Positions 1 through 5,045 of a DNA stretch of 6,158 bases are shown here, piece after piece. The translations under genes and the position numbers were made by a program. This DNA is from an uncultured Collinsella sp. (GTDB lineage: Bacteria; Actinomycetota; Coriobacteriia; Coriobacteriales; Coriobacteriaceae), in contig URNU01000094.1 of the NCBI GenBank assembly GCA_900549275.1, forward strand, positions 1 through 6,158, written 5' to 3'. The notes below the pieces were generated by a model. The model worked only from the letters and a program-made list of their open reading frames with translations, was not told where the DNA came from and did no database searches. Position 1 is the first letter of the stretch. Every line of letters begins with the position of its first letter.

Positions 1-657
1 GTGCGCATTTGCTCGGGCAAGTTCGAGCGCGGCATGGACGCCTTCCACGTGCAGGGCAACCGCAAGCTCAAGCTTGCCACGGGCACGTCGATGATGGCCG
101 ATGACCGCGCGATTGTTGACGAGGCGTACGCGGGCGATATCGTGGGCCTGTTCGATCCGGGTATCTTTAGCATCGGCGATACCGTGTGCTCCGGCAAGCG
201 CCACGTGCAGTATCCGCAGATCCCGACGTTTGCCCCCGAGATGTTCGCTCGCATTACGCAGGTTGACACGCTCAAGCGCAAGCAGTTTGTCAAGGGCATG
301 GAGGAGCTTGCCCAGGAGGGCGCCATCCAGATCTTTCGCGAGCTGGGTGCCGGCATGGAGAGCGTCATCGTGGGCGTGGTCGGCGTGCTGCAGTTTGAGG
401 TACTCGAGCGCCGCCTCAAGGCCGAGTACCGTGTTGAGGTTCGTCGCCAGCCGCTGCCCTATACGGACATCCGCTGGATCCAGAACGACCCCGACACCAT
501 CGATATCCCGGGCCTTTCGCTCACGCGCGACACGCTGCGCGTCGAGGACATGCGCGGCGGCAAGCTGCTGCTGTTCACGAGCCCTTGGAACGTGGATTGG
601 GCAACCGACCACAACCCCGACCTTATCCTGTCGGAGTTTGGCAACGTGGCCTTTTAA
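1..657 (+). CDS. prfC: Peptide chain release factor 3 (RF3), C-terminal part, 5' truncated by window edge
   Basis: RF3 is a cytoplasmic translational GTPase that removes RF1/RF2 from the ribosome after peptide release. Only the last ~218 residues are present. The GTG at base 1 is probably an internal Val codon, because the frame opens directly into the conserved block ending in SGKFERGM, which is mid-protein in RF3 (VSGKYEKGM in E. coli). Further family signatures are AYAGDIVGLFDPGIFSIGDT (about residues 42-61), FAPEMFARI (78-85), LKRKQFVKGMEELAQEGAIQ (91-110), the VGVLQFEVLERRLKAEY block (127-143) and a terminal NPDLIL resembling the ERYPDVQF end of E. coli RF3. The N-terminal G domain with its P-loop lies outside the window. 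The combination of VGVLQF with RLK.EY separates RF3 from EF-G, so the assignment is secure. The stop is TAA at 655-657, followed at once by a terminator hairpin, so prfC is probably the last gene of its transcript. Confidence 0.94.
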   Translation: MRICSGKFERGMDAFHVQGNRKLKLATGTSMMADDRAIVDEAYAGDIVGLFDPGIFSIGDTVCSGKRHVQYPQIPTFAPEMFARITQVDTLKRKQFVKGMEELAQEGAIQIFRELGAGMESVIVGVVGVLQFEVLERRLKAEYRVEVRRQPLPYTDIRWIQNDPDTIDIPGLSLTRDTLRVEDMRGGKLLLFTSPWNVDWATDHNPDLILSEFGNVAF

Positions 658-660
658 CGC

Positions 661-701
661 ATCGGCGCGGTGGCCCTGCGGGGCTGCCGCGCCGGTTGCT
701 T
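661..701 (+). terminator. GC-rich hairpin terminator after prfC
   Basis: Bases 661-676 pair with 681-696 around a TGCG tetraloop. This gives about 16 consecutive pairs, including an unbroken 8-bp GC arm (CGGCGCGG with CCGCGCCG) and three G-T wobbles. The following tail (TTGCTTGCC) is only weakly T-rich. Termination therefore looks plausible but is less canonical than a hairpin with a long T run. The position, 3 nt after the prfC stop, supports the call. Confidence 0.72.
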
Positions 702-728
702 GCCTGATGCCGTGTGAGCGGCTATCAT
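700..728 (+). promoter_or_regulatory. Candidate sigma70-type promoter for the VUT-SDR operon
   Basis: A -35 element TTGCCT (700-705; 4 of 6 consensus positions) is separated by exactly 17 nt from a -10 element TATCAT (723-728; 5 of 6). A start near base 735 would give a leader of about 79 nt before the transporter ATG. The -35 sits immediately behind the prfC terminator stem, so one operon ends where the next begins. This rests on motif match and position only. Confidence 0.5.
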
Positions 729-734
729 ACCCAC

Positions 735-813
735 CGTCGTCTCAAGACCGGGGCGTCCGAGCAGTTCGGGTCCGATATCCTGCTCGTTAAACCTAAAACC
801 AAAGGAGTACATA
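735..813 (+). promoter_or_regulatory. Leader of the transporter operon with a stable hairpin
   Basis: The predicted untranslated leader holds a 7-bp stem, CGAGCAG (758-764) with CTGCTCG (780-786). A short inner stem, TCG (766-768) with CGA (773-775), lies in its loop. A smaller hairpin with a TCAA loop is possible upstream (GTC 739-741 with GAC 746-748). An A-rich unpaired stretch then leads to the AAAGGAG ribosome binding site (801-807). VUT/YhhQ transporters of queuosine precursors are sometimes preceded by preQ1 riboswitches. I do not recognise a known preQ1 aptamer consensus here, so this is only a structured-leader candidate. Confidence 0.3.
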
Positions 814-1536
814 ATGATCAAGAAGGTCATGGAGGACTACAAGGTCCTGTTGCGGAGCATTCCCGCGGCAACGGTTTCGCTGTTTTTCGTGAGCGTCATC
901 ATGATGAACCTGCTGGCCAACAAAGAGCTTATCAGCTTGCCGTATCTGGCACTCGATTGCGGCTTTGTGGTGAGCTGGGTTTCGTTTTTGTGTCAGGACA
1001 TGATTTGCAAGCGCTTTGGCGCCAAGGCATCCATCAAAATCTCTATCCTCGCACTGGCGGTCAACCTCGCCGTGAGCCTGTGCTTTTGGGCCTGCTCGCT
1101 CACACCCGGCATGTGGGGCGCCTACTACGACACGGGCATGATCGAGGTCAACACCGCCCTTAACGCCACCATCGGCGGCACCTGGTACGTGGTGCTGGGC
1201 TCTTCGCTGGCAATGCTCGTTTCTGCCGTGGTTAACTCCACGCTCAACCAGTCGCTCGGCCGTATGCTCAAGAAGAACAACTTCGCGAGCTTTGCCTTCC
1301 GCTCCTATGTGTCTACGGGCGTTGGCCAGTTTATCGACAACCTGGTCTTTGCCATTGTGGTAAGCCACACGTTCTTTGGCTGGACGTGGGTACAGGTCCT
1401 TATGTGCTCGCTGACCGGCGCTGTTGCCGAGCTGCTGTGCGAGGTCTTCCTGAGCCCCGTGGGCTACAAGGTCGTGCGTGGCTGGGAGCGTGAGAATGTG
1501 GGCGCCGAGTACCTCGAGCGCCACGCAACCGCCTAA
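814..1536 (+). CDS. VUT family (YhhQ/DUF165-like) membrane transporter
   Basis: A 240-residue, strongly hydrophobic protein predicted to span the cytoplasmic membrane about six times (roughly 15-35, 44-64, 74-96, 122-145, 165-187 and 190-213). It resembles the VUT/YhhQ family, whose E. coli member takes up queuosine precursors. Family-type features are the MNLLANKEL segment after the first helix (31-39), the loop QDMICKRFGAKAS (61-73) where YhhQ proteins carry a D..nE.yG.k.a pattern, and the block RSYVSTGVGQFIDNLVFAIV (163-182) matching the conserved R..ST...Q.iDt.iF signature. Two positions deviate: Lys66 replaces the usual Glu, and Asn176 follows Asp175 where Thr is usual. The substrate may therefore differ from that of YhhQ. 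The ATG start is supported by AAAGGAG at 801-807, 6 nt upstream. The SDR gene follows after 9 nt and is probably co-transcribed. Family confidence is high; substrate confidence is low. Confidence 0.85.
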   Translation: MIKKVMEDYKVLLRSIPAATVSLFFVSVIMMNLLANKELISLPYLALDCGFVVSWVSFLCQDMICKRFGAKASIKISILALAVNLAVSLCFWACSLTPGMWGAYYDTGMIEVNTALNATIGGTWYVVLGSSLAMLVSAVVNSTLNQSLGRMLKKNNFASFAFRSYVSTGVGQFIDNLVFAIVVSHTFFGWTWVQVLMCSLTGAVAELLCEVFLSPVGYKVVRGWERENVGAEYLERHATA

Positions 1537-1545
1537 GGAGCAAGT

Positions 1546-2226
1546 ATGCGGGTTTTGATCACGGGCACTTCGGGCGGTATCGGAGCCGCGTGCGTGCAGC
1601 GCTTTTTGGACGAGGGCCACGAGGTCGTGGGCTTTGATCTGCTGCCGGCGGCGATCAAACACGAGCGCTACCGCCATCTGATCGTTGATGTCCGCGAGCC
1701 GGACTCGTTTCCAGGCGACCTTGAGCCTCAGGTAATCGTGAACGTTGCCGGTACGCAGGATTCGGCCGACGACATCGCTGCCAACCTGTGTGGCACCATC
1801 AACGTGACCGAGCGTTACGCCTTTGTGGGGGAGGGGCTTGCCGCCAGGCCGGCGCCGGCTATCAAATCCGTGGTCAATGTGGGGTCGGCGAGCGGGCATA
1901 CGGGATCGGAGTTTCCCGCCTATGCCGCCAGCAAGGGTGGCGTTATCGCCTACACCAAGAACCTTGCAAACCGTCTGGCGCCGCAGGCCATTGCCAACAG
2001 TGTGGACCCGGGTGGCGTTATCACGCCGCTCAACCGTTGTGTGATGGAAGACGAACACCTGTGGAGCCAGATTATGGAGCTCACGCCGCTTAAGCGCTGG
2101 GCCACTGCCCAAGAGATCGCCGAGTGGGTCTACTTTGTGGGCGTGACTAACCGGTTTATGACCGGGCAGAGTCTGTTGATCGATGGCGGCGAGGCCGGCC
2201 GCACACAATTTATTTGGCCCGAATAG
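1546..2226 (+). CDS. Short-chain dehydrogenase/reductase (SDR) oxidoreductase
   Basis: A 226-residue soluble Rossmann-fold oxidoreductase of the classical SDR type. Visible motifs are the dinucleotide-binding TGTSGGIG (6-13), Asp31 at the end of the second beta strand (an acidic residue there usually favours NAD(H) over NADP(H)), DV at 48-49, NVAG (66-69), Asn80 in the catalytic-helix position, Ser114, and Tyr126-x3-Lys130 (YAASK). PGG at 155-157 and the standard C-terminal TGQSLLIDGG (206-215) complete the fold. It is shorter than the usual ~250 residues. Much of the loss lies between NVAG and Asn80, about 11 residues where E. coli FabG has about 22. All catalytic residues are nevertheless present, so it is probably active. 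The C-terminus ends in an aromatic FIWPE tail. The ribosome binding site TAAGGAG (1534-1540) overlaps the transporter stop codon, suggesting translational coupling. The substrate cannot be read from the sequence. A steroid or bile-acid dehydrogenase role is possible for a gut actinobacterium but unsupported here. Confidence 0.93.
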   Translation: MRVLITGTSGGIGAACVQRFLDEGHEVVGFDLLPAAIKHERYRHLIVDVREPDSFPGDLEPQVIVNVAGTQDSADDIAANLCGTINVTERYAFVGEGLAARPAPAIKSVVNVGSASGHTGSEFPAYAASKGGVIAYTKNLANRLAPQAIANSVDPGGVITPLNRCVMEDEHLWSQIMELTPLKRWATAQEIAEWVYFVGVTNRFMTGQSLLIDGGEAGRTQFIWPE

Positions 2227-2227
2227 G

Positions 2228-2263
2228 AAACGCGCCCGATGGGAAGCCTTCGGGCGCGTTTTT
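2228..2263 (+). terminator. Intrinsic terminator of the VUT-SDR operon, possibly bidirectional
   Basis: AAACGCGCCCGA (2228-2239) pairs perfectly over 12 bp with TCGGGCGCGTTT (2250-2261) around a 10-nt loop. The stem is followed by TTTTT (2259-2263), giving a textbook terminator two bases after the SDR stop. The genes converge here and ung ends at 2277 on the other strand. In the reverse direction the same stem ends in TTTCC, so it may also stop ung transcripts, less strongly. Confidence 0.9.
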
Positions 2264-2276
2264 GATGTATCGATTT

Positions 2277-3002
2277 TTAGCTGAGGCAAGTCCAGTTGAC
2301 GGGGGTCGAGCCGTGTTGTTCGAGTAGCCGATTGGCTGCCGAGAAGGGACGCGATCCCATAAAAGCAGGGAGTTCTGCCGTGGCGCGGTTGGCCGAAAGC
2401 GGCGAGGGGTGCGTGGAGGCCAGGCAGAACTTGTCGGTTGCCTTGCCCGCGCCGATCGCGGCGAGCTTGCCTTCGACCATCTGCTGGGCAAAGCGGCCCC
2501 ATGCCAAAAAGACTACCGGCTGGGGCAGCTGACAGCAGCGTTCGATAACATAGTCAGTCAGGGTGCTCCAGCCCAGCTTGGCGTGCGAGTTCGCGGCATG
2601 CTCGCGCACGGTGAGCGTGGTGTTGAGGAGCAGGACGCCCTGTTGTGCCCATGGGGTTAGGTCTCCCGTGGCGGGAATGGGGCAACCCAGATCGGCTTTG
2701 AGTTCCTTATAGATGTTGCGCAGACTCGGCGGCAACTTGGTTTGCGTCGTGGGGACCGAGAACGACAGCCCCATGGCCTGGTTGGGCCCGTGATAGGGGT
2801 CCTGACCCAAGATGACAACCTTGACCTGGTCGGCCGGCGTGTAGGCGAGGGCATTGAGGATGTCGTCTTGTGCCGGGTAGATAGTCTGCTCGGCACGCAA
2901 AAGGGCGATGCGCTCGAGCAGCTGGTTCGTAGTGTCACGTACCGGCTGCGGTGCATCGCCCAACCAAGTTGCTATGTTGCGGTTGCGAGTTGCGGTGTCC
3001 AT
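2277..3002 (-). CDS. ung: Uracil-DNA glycosylase, family 1
   Basis: Ung removes uracil from DNA after cytosine deamination or dUTP misincorporation and starts base excision repair in the cytoplasm. The 241-residue length is typical of the family. All active-site elements are visible: the water-activating motif GQDPYHG (66-72) with catalytic Asp68, Phe81 in GLSFSV that stacks on uracil, Asn127 in LLLNTTLTV that reads the uracil edge, and HPSPLS (198-203) with catalytic His198 and Leu202 as the DNA-intercalating residue. RPFSAAN (218-224) and the terminal VNW (235-237) are also family-typical. The start at 3002 is supported by AAAGGAG on the - strand (3013-3007), 4 nt before the ATG. It lies 88 nt downstream of the DMT permease on the same strand. 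No good terminator separates them, so co-transcription is possible; a TACAAT at 3043-3038 could be its own -10 but has no convincing -35. Confidence 0.98.
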   Translation of the reverse strand: MDTATRNRNIATWLGDAPQPVRDTTNQLLERIALLRAEQTIYPAQDDILNALAYTPADQVKVVILGQDPYHGPNQAMGLSFSVPTTQTKLPPSLRNIYKELKADLGCPIPATGDLTPWAQQGVLLLNTTLTVREHAANSHAKLGWSTLTDYVIERCCQLPQPVVFLAWGRFAQQMVEGKLAAIGAGKATDKFCLASTHPSPLSANRATAELPAFMGSRPFSAANRLLEQHGSTPVNWTCLS

Positions 3003-3090
3003 GGGGCTCCTTTATGGCAGATGCTCTGTTGGTATCTATTGTAAAGGCGCACCGGAGACCTTTATGCCGCGGCTGCATAAGGAGTGGGGA
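3003..3090 (-). promoter_or_regulatory. Permease-ung intergenic segment with alternative pairings that include the ung ribosome binding site
   Basis: Reading the - strand, four short segments can pair in sequence. CCTTATGC (3082-3075) pairs with GCATAAAGG (3067-3059; 8 bp, one bulge). The TAAAGG inside that second segment pairs instead with CCTTTA (3047-3042), and CCTTTA can also pair with TAAAGG of the ung ribosome binding site (3014-3009). Pairing 1:2 leaves segment 3 free to cover the binding site, and pairing 2:3 would free it. No hairpin here has a T tract, so none is a clear terminator. The stems are short and may be coincidental. The arrangement matters only if the transcript starts upstream of 3082. 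Confidence 0.22.
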
Positions 3091-3993
3091 CTACGAGACG
3101 CGCTCGGGCGCTCCTGCCATACGAGCCTGTCCATGCGCGCGAAGGCGCGGAAGCTCGACGGTTGCCACCATGACGCCGGTGAGGATGAGAGCGGCGCCAA
3201 AGAAGGCGATGGGGCTCAGGACCTCGCCGACCAGGAAGAACGAGAAGACGGCGGAGCAGACTGGCTCGAGCGAGAAGGCGAAGCCGGTGGTCTCGGCGGG
3301 CACGTGGGGCTGCACGAGTGTTTGGGTGATAAAGCCATAGGCAGAGCAGATGAGTGCGAGTGCGACGACAACGATGATCTCGCTCGGCGTGCCGGGAAGC
3401 GTGAAACCGCCAAAGGTGAATGCGGCGATACCCGAGAACAAGCCTCCGAAGCCCAACTGCCAAACGCCCAGAGCCAGCGGGTCGACATCTTCGACAAAGC
3501 GCTTCGCCACAATGATATGGCCGGCATAGACAAAAGCGGAGAGCAGCATGATGAGCGCGCCCGGGTTCAGGCTGGTGAAGTCGGCGCCCGAGAGCAGCAA
3601 CATACCGCAGGTGACGATGGTAGTGCCGACGAGCACTTTGCGTTCGGGGGCGCGGCGCAGCAAGGCGGCGTTGGCAAACGGCACGATCACGACCGTCAGG
3701 CTCTGCAAAAAGCCGGCAGTGGAGGCAGAAGTGAGGCTAGAGCCCAAGCACATGCAGGTGAGCTCGGTTGCCATAATGGCGCCGATGATGGCGGCGCGGA
3801 CCATAAGGTCGCGGTTGATGCGCAACGCGTGCTTGTGGAAGAGCAGCAGGCAGACCACAAAGGCGATAATGCAACGCAGCGCAACGATGCTCGTGGCGTT
3901 CATGCTGTCCATGCCGATCTTCATGAGAGGGTACGAAAAGCCCCATGCGACGGGAACGGAAAATGAGAGCGCGATTGCTTTTTTGCGATCCAT
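3091..3993 (-). CDS. EamA/DMT superfamily permease
   Basis: A 300-residue inner-membrane transporter of the drug/metabolite transporter superfamily, with the family's usual length and two EamA repeats of about five helices each (roughly 5-135 and 146-280). Supporting features are an N-terminal helix with the Pro-Val-Ala-Trp-Gly core (13-18), the first-repeat STAGFLQSLTVVIVPF block (91-106) followed by a basic RRAPERK loop (113-119), and the second-repeat FAFSLEPVCSAVFSFFLVGE block (238-257), the strongest EamA hallmark. The C-terminal ~20 residues are basic and presumably cytoplasmic. Characterised relatives export amino acids, metabolites or small drugs; the substrate here cannot be named. 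The ATG at 3993 has AAAAGGAG (4005-3998) 4 nt upstream. The gene is divergent from a LysR regulator, which probably controls it, and ung lies downstream on the same strand. Confidence 0.93.
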   Translation of the reverse strand: MDRKKAIALSFSVPVAWGFSYPLMKIGMDSMNATSIVALRCIIAFVVCLLLFHKHALRINRDLMVRAAIIGAIMATELTCMCLGSSLTSASTAGFLQSLTVVIVPFANAALLRRAPERKVLVGTTIVTCGMLLLSGADFTSLNPGALIMLLSAFVYAGHIIVAKRFVEDVDPLALGVWQLGFGGLFSGIAAFTFGGFTLPGTPSEIIVVVALALICSAYGFITQTLVQPHVPAETTGFAFSLEPVCSAVFSFFLVGEVLSPIAFFGAALILTGVMVATVELPRLRAHGQARMAGAPERVS

Positions 3994-4151
3994 GGGACTC
4001 CTTTTGTTACAGAACGGTTTCGCAAAAAGGATTCTGCTCCCAGATGTGGATGTAGTAAAGCGAATGTATCTTCAGTATGATTAAGAAATACTAATGTTGG
4101 CAGAAAAAGCCCTGGCAAAACGTTTTACAGCTACATCGATGTGGAGGCACG
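3994..4151. promoter_or_regulatory. Divergent promoter region between the DMT permease and the LysR gene, with a candidate operator
   Basis: This 158-nt region is visibly more AT-rich than its flanks and must hold the start signals of both genes. A dyad AGTAT-N9-ATACT spans 4074-4092, the size of a LysR-type recognition site, although its symmetric positions do not give the strict T-N11-A form. Two perfect 10-bp palindromes lie closer to the regulator: AAAACGTTTT (4117-4126) and ACATCGATGT (4133-4142). GATGTGGA occurs twice (4043-4050 and 4138-4145). Possible promoter elements are TATGAT (4076-4081) as a -10 for the regulator, and TTGCCA (4118-4113) with TAGTAT (4093-4088, 19 nt spacing) for the permease. 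Both are imperfect, and both -10s overlap the dyad. Operator identity is inferred. Confidence 0.4.
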
Positions 4152-5018
4152 ATGGCATCGCGGTATCAGATTGTTTGTATGGTGGTCGATTGCGGCAGCC
4201 TGAAACGTGCGGCGGACGAGCTGGGCTATACGCAAAGTGCGGTGAGCCAGGCCGTCAAGGCGCTCGAGCGCGAGCTGGGCACCACGATTATCGAGCGCGG
4301 CAAGCAGGGTGTGTCGCTTACGCGCGACGGCAAGCAGTACCTGCCGTATTTGCGCCAAATCGTAACTGCCGAGGCCGAGCTCGAGGGCAAGCGCCAGGAG
4401 CTGCTGGGGCTCTCTTCGACTGATATTCGTATCGCGACGTTTACCAACGTGAGTCGAACCGTGTTGCCACGTGTGATCCGCGACTTTGGGGCCCTGCATC
4501 CGGGCGTGCACTTTACCCTCAAGCAGGGCGATTACACGCGCAACGCTCAATGGGTGCACGATGGCGTGGTTGATTTTTGTTTTACGGCACGCGGATTTAC
4601 CGCTGGGCTCGAGAAGCGCGTCGTCTATCACGACGAGTTGGTGGCATTGTTGCCGGCCGCGCATCCGCTGACGGCAAGGGAAAAGGTGACACTCGCCGAC
4701 CTGGCGTCCGAGCCGTTTGTGCTGCTGGATGAGGGCGAACAGAGTCTGGTGCTCGATGCATTCGCAGCGCATGGGCTGTCGCCGCACGTGACGAGTGAGG
4801 TGACCGACGACTACACCATCATGGCGATGGTGGAGGAGGGCCTAGGCGTGAGCATGCTCTACCGTCGTACTGTGGAGGGCATGCGAGCCGATATTCGTGT
4901 GCGGCCCATCGTGCATGCCCCCTCGCGCGACGTGGTGGCCGCCTGGCGCAGCTGGGACACCATGCCCATCGCCACGAGGCACTTTATCGACTATATGAGC
5001 TCGCATATTGTCAATTAA
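4152..5018 (+). CDS. LysR-family transcriptional regulator
   Basis: A 288-residue cytoplasmic DNA-binding regulator of the typical LysR length. The N-terminal winged helix-turn-helix covers about residues 1-60, with the characteristic run GSLKRAADELGYTQSAVSQA (15-34), ALERELG (37-43) and the wing VSLTRDGKQYLPY (54-66). A linker helix (about 67-90) leads into the periplasmic-binding-protein-like effector domain (about 91-288), visible as IRIATFTNVSRTVLPRVI (92-109), the hinge-region DELVALLPAAHPL (161-173) and EEGLGVSMLYR (228-238). The ATG at 4152 is chosen because GTGGAGG (4141-4147) sits 4 nt upstream and the HTH begins at the usual distance. The ligand is unknown. Its position back to back with the DMT permease suggests it regulates that gene and probably itself. 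The gene ends only 27 nt from the convergent MATE gene, without an obvious terminator between them. Confidence 0.95.
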   Translation: MASRYQIVCMVVDCGSLKRAADELGYTQSAVSQAVKALERELGTTIIERGKQGVSLTRDGKQYLPYLRQIVTAEAELEGKRQELLGLSSTDIRIATFTNVSRTVLPRVIRDFGALHPGVHFTLKQGDYTRNAQWVHDGVVDFCFTARGFTAGLEKRVVYHDELVALLPAAHPLTAREKVTLADLASEPFVLLDEGEQSLVLDAFAAHGLSPHVTSEVTDDYTIMAMVEEGLGVSMLYRRTVEGMRADIRVRPIVHAPSRDVVAAWRSWDTMPIATRHFIDYMSSHIVN

Positions 5019-5045
5019 TGACTGGCGTGGCGTTGAGTGCGGTGT

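Noticed and set aside
1..3. GTG at base 1 as the true start of the first gene
   Set aside because: The protein begins inside a conserved mid-RF3 block and lacks the GTPase domain, so the gene is cut by the window edge.
735..813. A known preQ1 riboswitch class before the VUT transporter
   Set aside because: I could not match the leader to the short preQ1-I consensus or to the preQ1-II arrangement, so I kept it only as a structured-leader candidate.
1546..2226. The SDR as a bile-acid 7-beta-hydroxysteroid dehydrogenase like that of Collinsella aerofaciens
   Set aside because: The N-terminal cofactor motif, the length and the C-terminal region differ from that enzyme as I remember it. Asp31 suggests NAD, whereas that enzyme uses NADP.
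793..2502. A 569-codon open frame on the - strand across the transporter, the SDR gene, the terminator and the end of ung
   Set aside because: It lies opposite two clearly recognisable genes and runs through a strong terminator hairpin. It is rich in His, Arg, Gln and Asp with no recognisable domain, as expected for the complement of GC-rich codons.
3059..3082. A terminator between the permease gene and ung
   Set aside because: The inverted repeat has a short AT-rich stem with a bulge and is not followed by a T run on the - strand.
2908..3966. A 352-codon + strand frame opposite the DMT permease
   Set aside because: The translation is a low-complexity, highly charged Asp/Glu/Gly/Arg sequence, which is the antisense of a hydrophobic membrane protein. 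It has no domain signature, while the - strand gene is clear.
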